Positions 24,028-24,122 of a DNA stretch of 24,122 nucleotides are shown one piece after another; positions within the stretch are counted from its first letter, which is position 1, and each line of letters begins with the position of its first letter. Source of the stretch: Rhodopirellula sp. (GTDB lineage: Bacteria > Planctomycetota > Planctomycetia > Pirellulales > Pirellulaceae). The notes below the pieces were generated by a model. The model had not been told where the DNA came from, did not search any database, and worked only from the letters and a program-made list of their open reading frames with translations. The stretch covers positions 7,935 through 32,056 of the forward strand of contig PAXU01000058.1 in the NCBI GenBank assembly GCA_002714565.1. The letters are read 5' to 3'. The position numbers and the translations under genes are program-made.

Positions 24028-24122
24028 TACATAACGCCTCTAAACCAGAGCGATTTTCAAACACAATGTGTAAGGAATCTGTGGGGTAAAGGTCAAGAGC
24101 GATCCTATTACCAGACGCAACC

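Overview
The window looks like chromosomal DNA of a free-living planctomycete (Planctomycetota, plausibly Pirellulales). The evidence is a TIGR03000-like secreted protein, a secreted alpha/beta hydrolase with a duplicated degenerate second domain, a Ser/Thr kinase with altered catalytic motifs, a zinc-ribbon/one-helix membrane protein, many GTG/TTG starts and mostly weak Shine-Dalgarno sequences. Base composition is near 50% GC. I see no phage, insertion sequence, CRISPR array, tRNA or rRNA. Housekeeping genes sit singly or in pairs among lineage-specific secreted proteins.

Layout. 1-2.8 kb: the end of a secreted hydrolase, a small unknown minus-strand gene with an unusual leader, a FlgM-type anti-sigma factor and a Fur-family regulator. 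2.85-7 kb, minus strand: purB, a 2-keto-3-deoxygluconate kinase-like gene and an HD-domain phosphohydrolase. 6.96-7.52 kb: a 556-bp gene-free divergent region rich in palindromes, direct repeats and a nested fold. 7.5-14.6 kb: envelope proteins (664-aa secreted protein, zinc-ribbon membrane protein with a small two-helix protein, large secreted hydrolase, exported isoaspartyl methyltransferase). 14.8-16.5 kb: an HpcH/HpaI aldolase and the TIGR03000-like protein. 16.7-24 kb: asd-truA, a GT4 glycosyltransferase, a Ser/Thr kinase, accA, a TPR lipoprotein, and a CvpA-like membrane protein encoded antisense to the lipoprotein's 3' end.

Connections. PurB (purines), Asd (lysine/threonine/methionine/diaminopimelate), TruA (tRNA) and AccA (fatty acids) are core metabolism. 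The KDG-kinase-like protein and the aldolase both handle 2-keto-3-deoxy sugar acids, which suits a polysaccharide-degrading marine or soil planctomycete, but they are 9 kb apart on opposite strands.

Most unusual signals: (1) a leader before the 77-aa gene in which one anti-SD can pair with either of two identical SD sequences and also forms the end of a possible 12-codon leader peptide; (2) three nested perfect complementarities just upstream of the 664-aa secreted protein gene, in a region that also has a 16-bp perfect palindrome; (3) a TPR lipoprotein whose last ~120 codons are antisense to the CvpA-like gene, explained by one extra A in an A5 run; (4) an exported isoaspartyl methyltransferase fused to a beta-sandwich-like domain.
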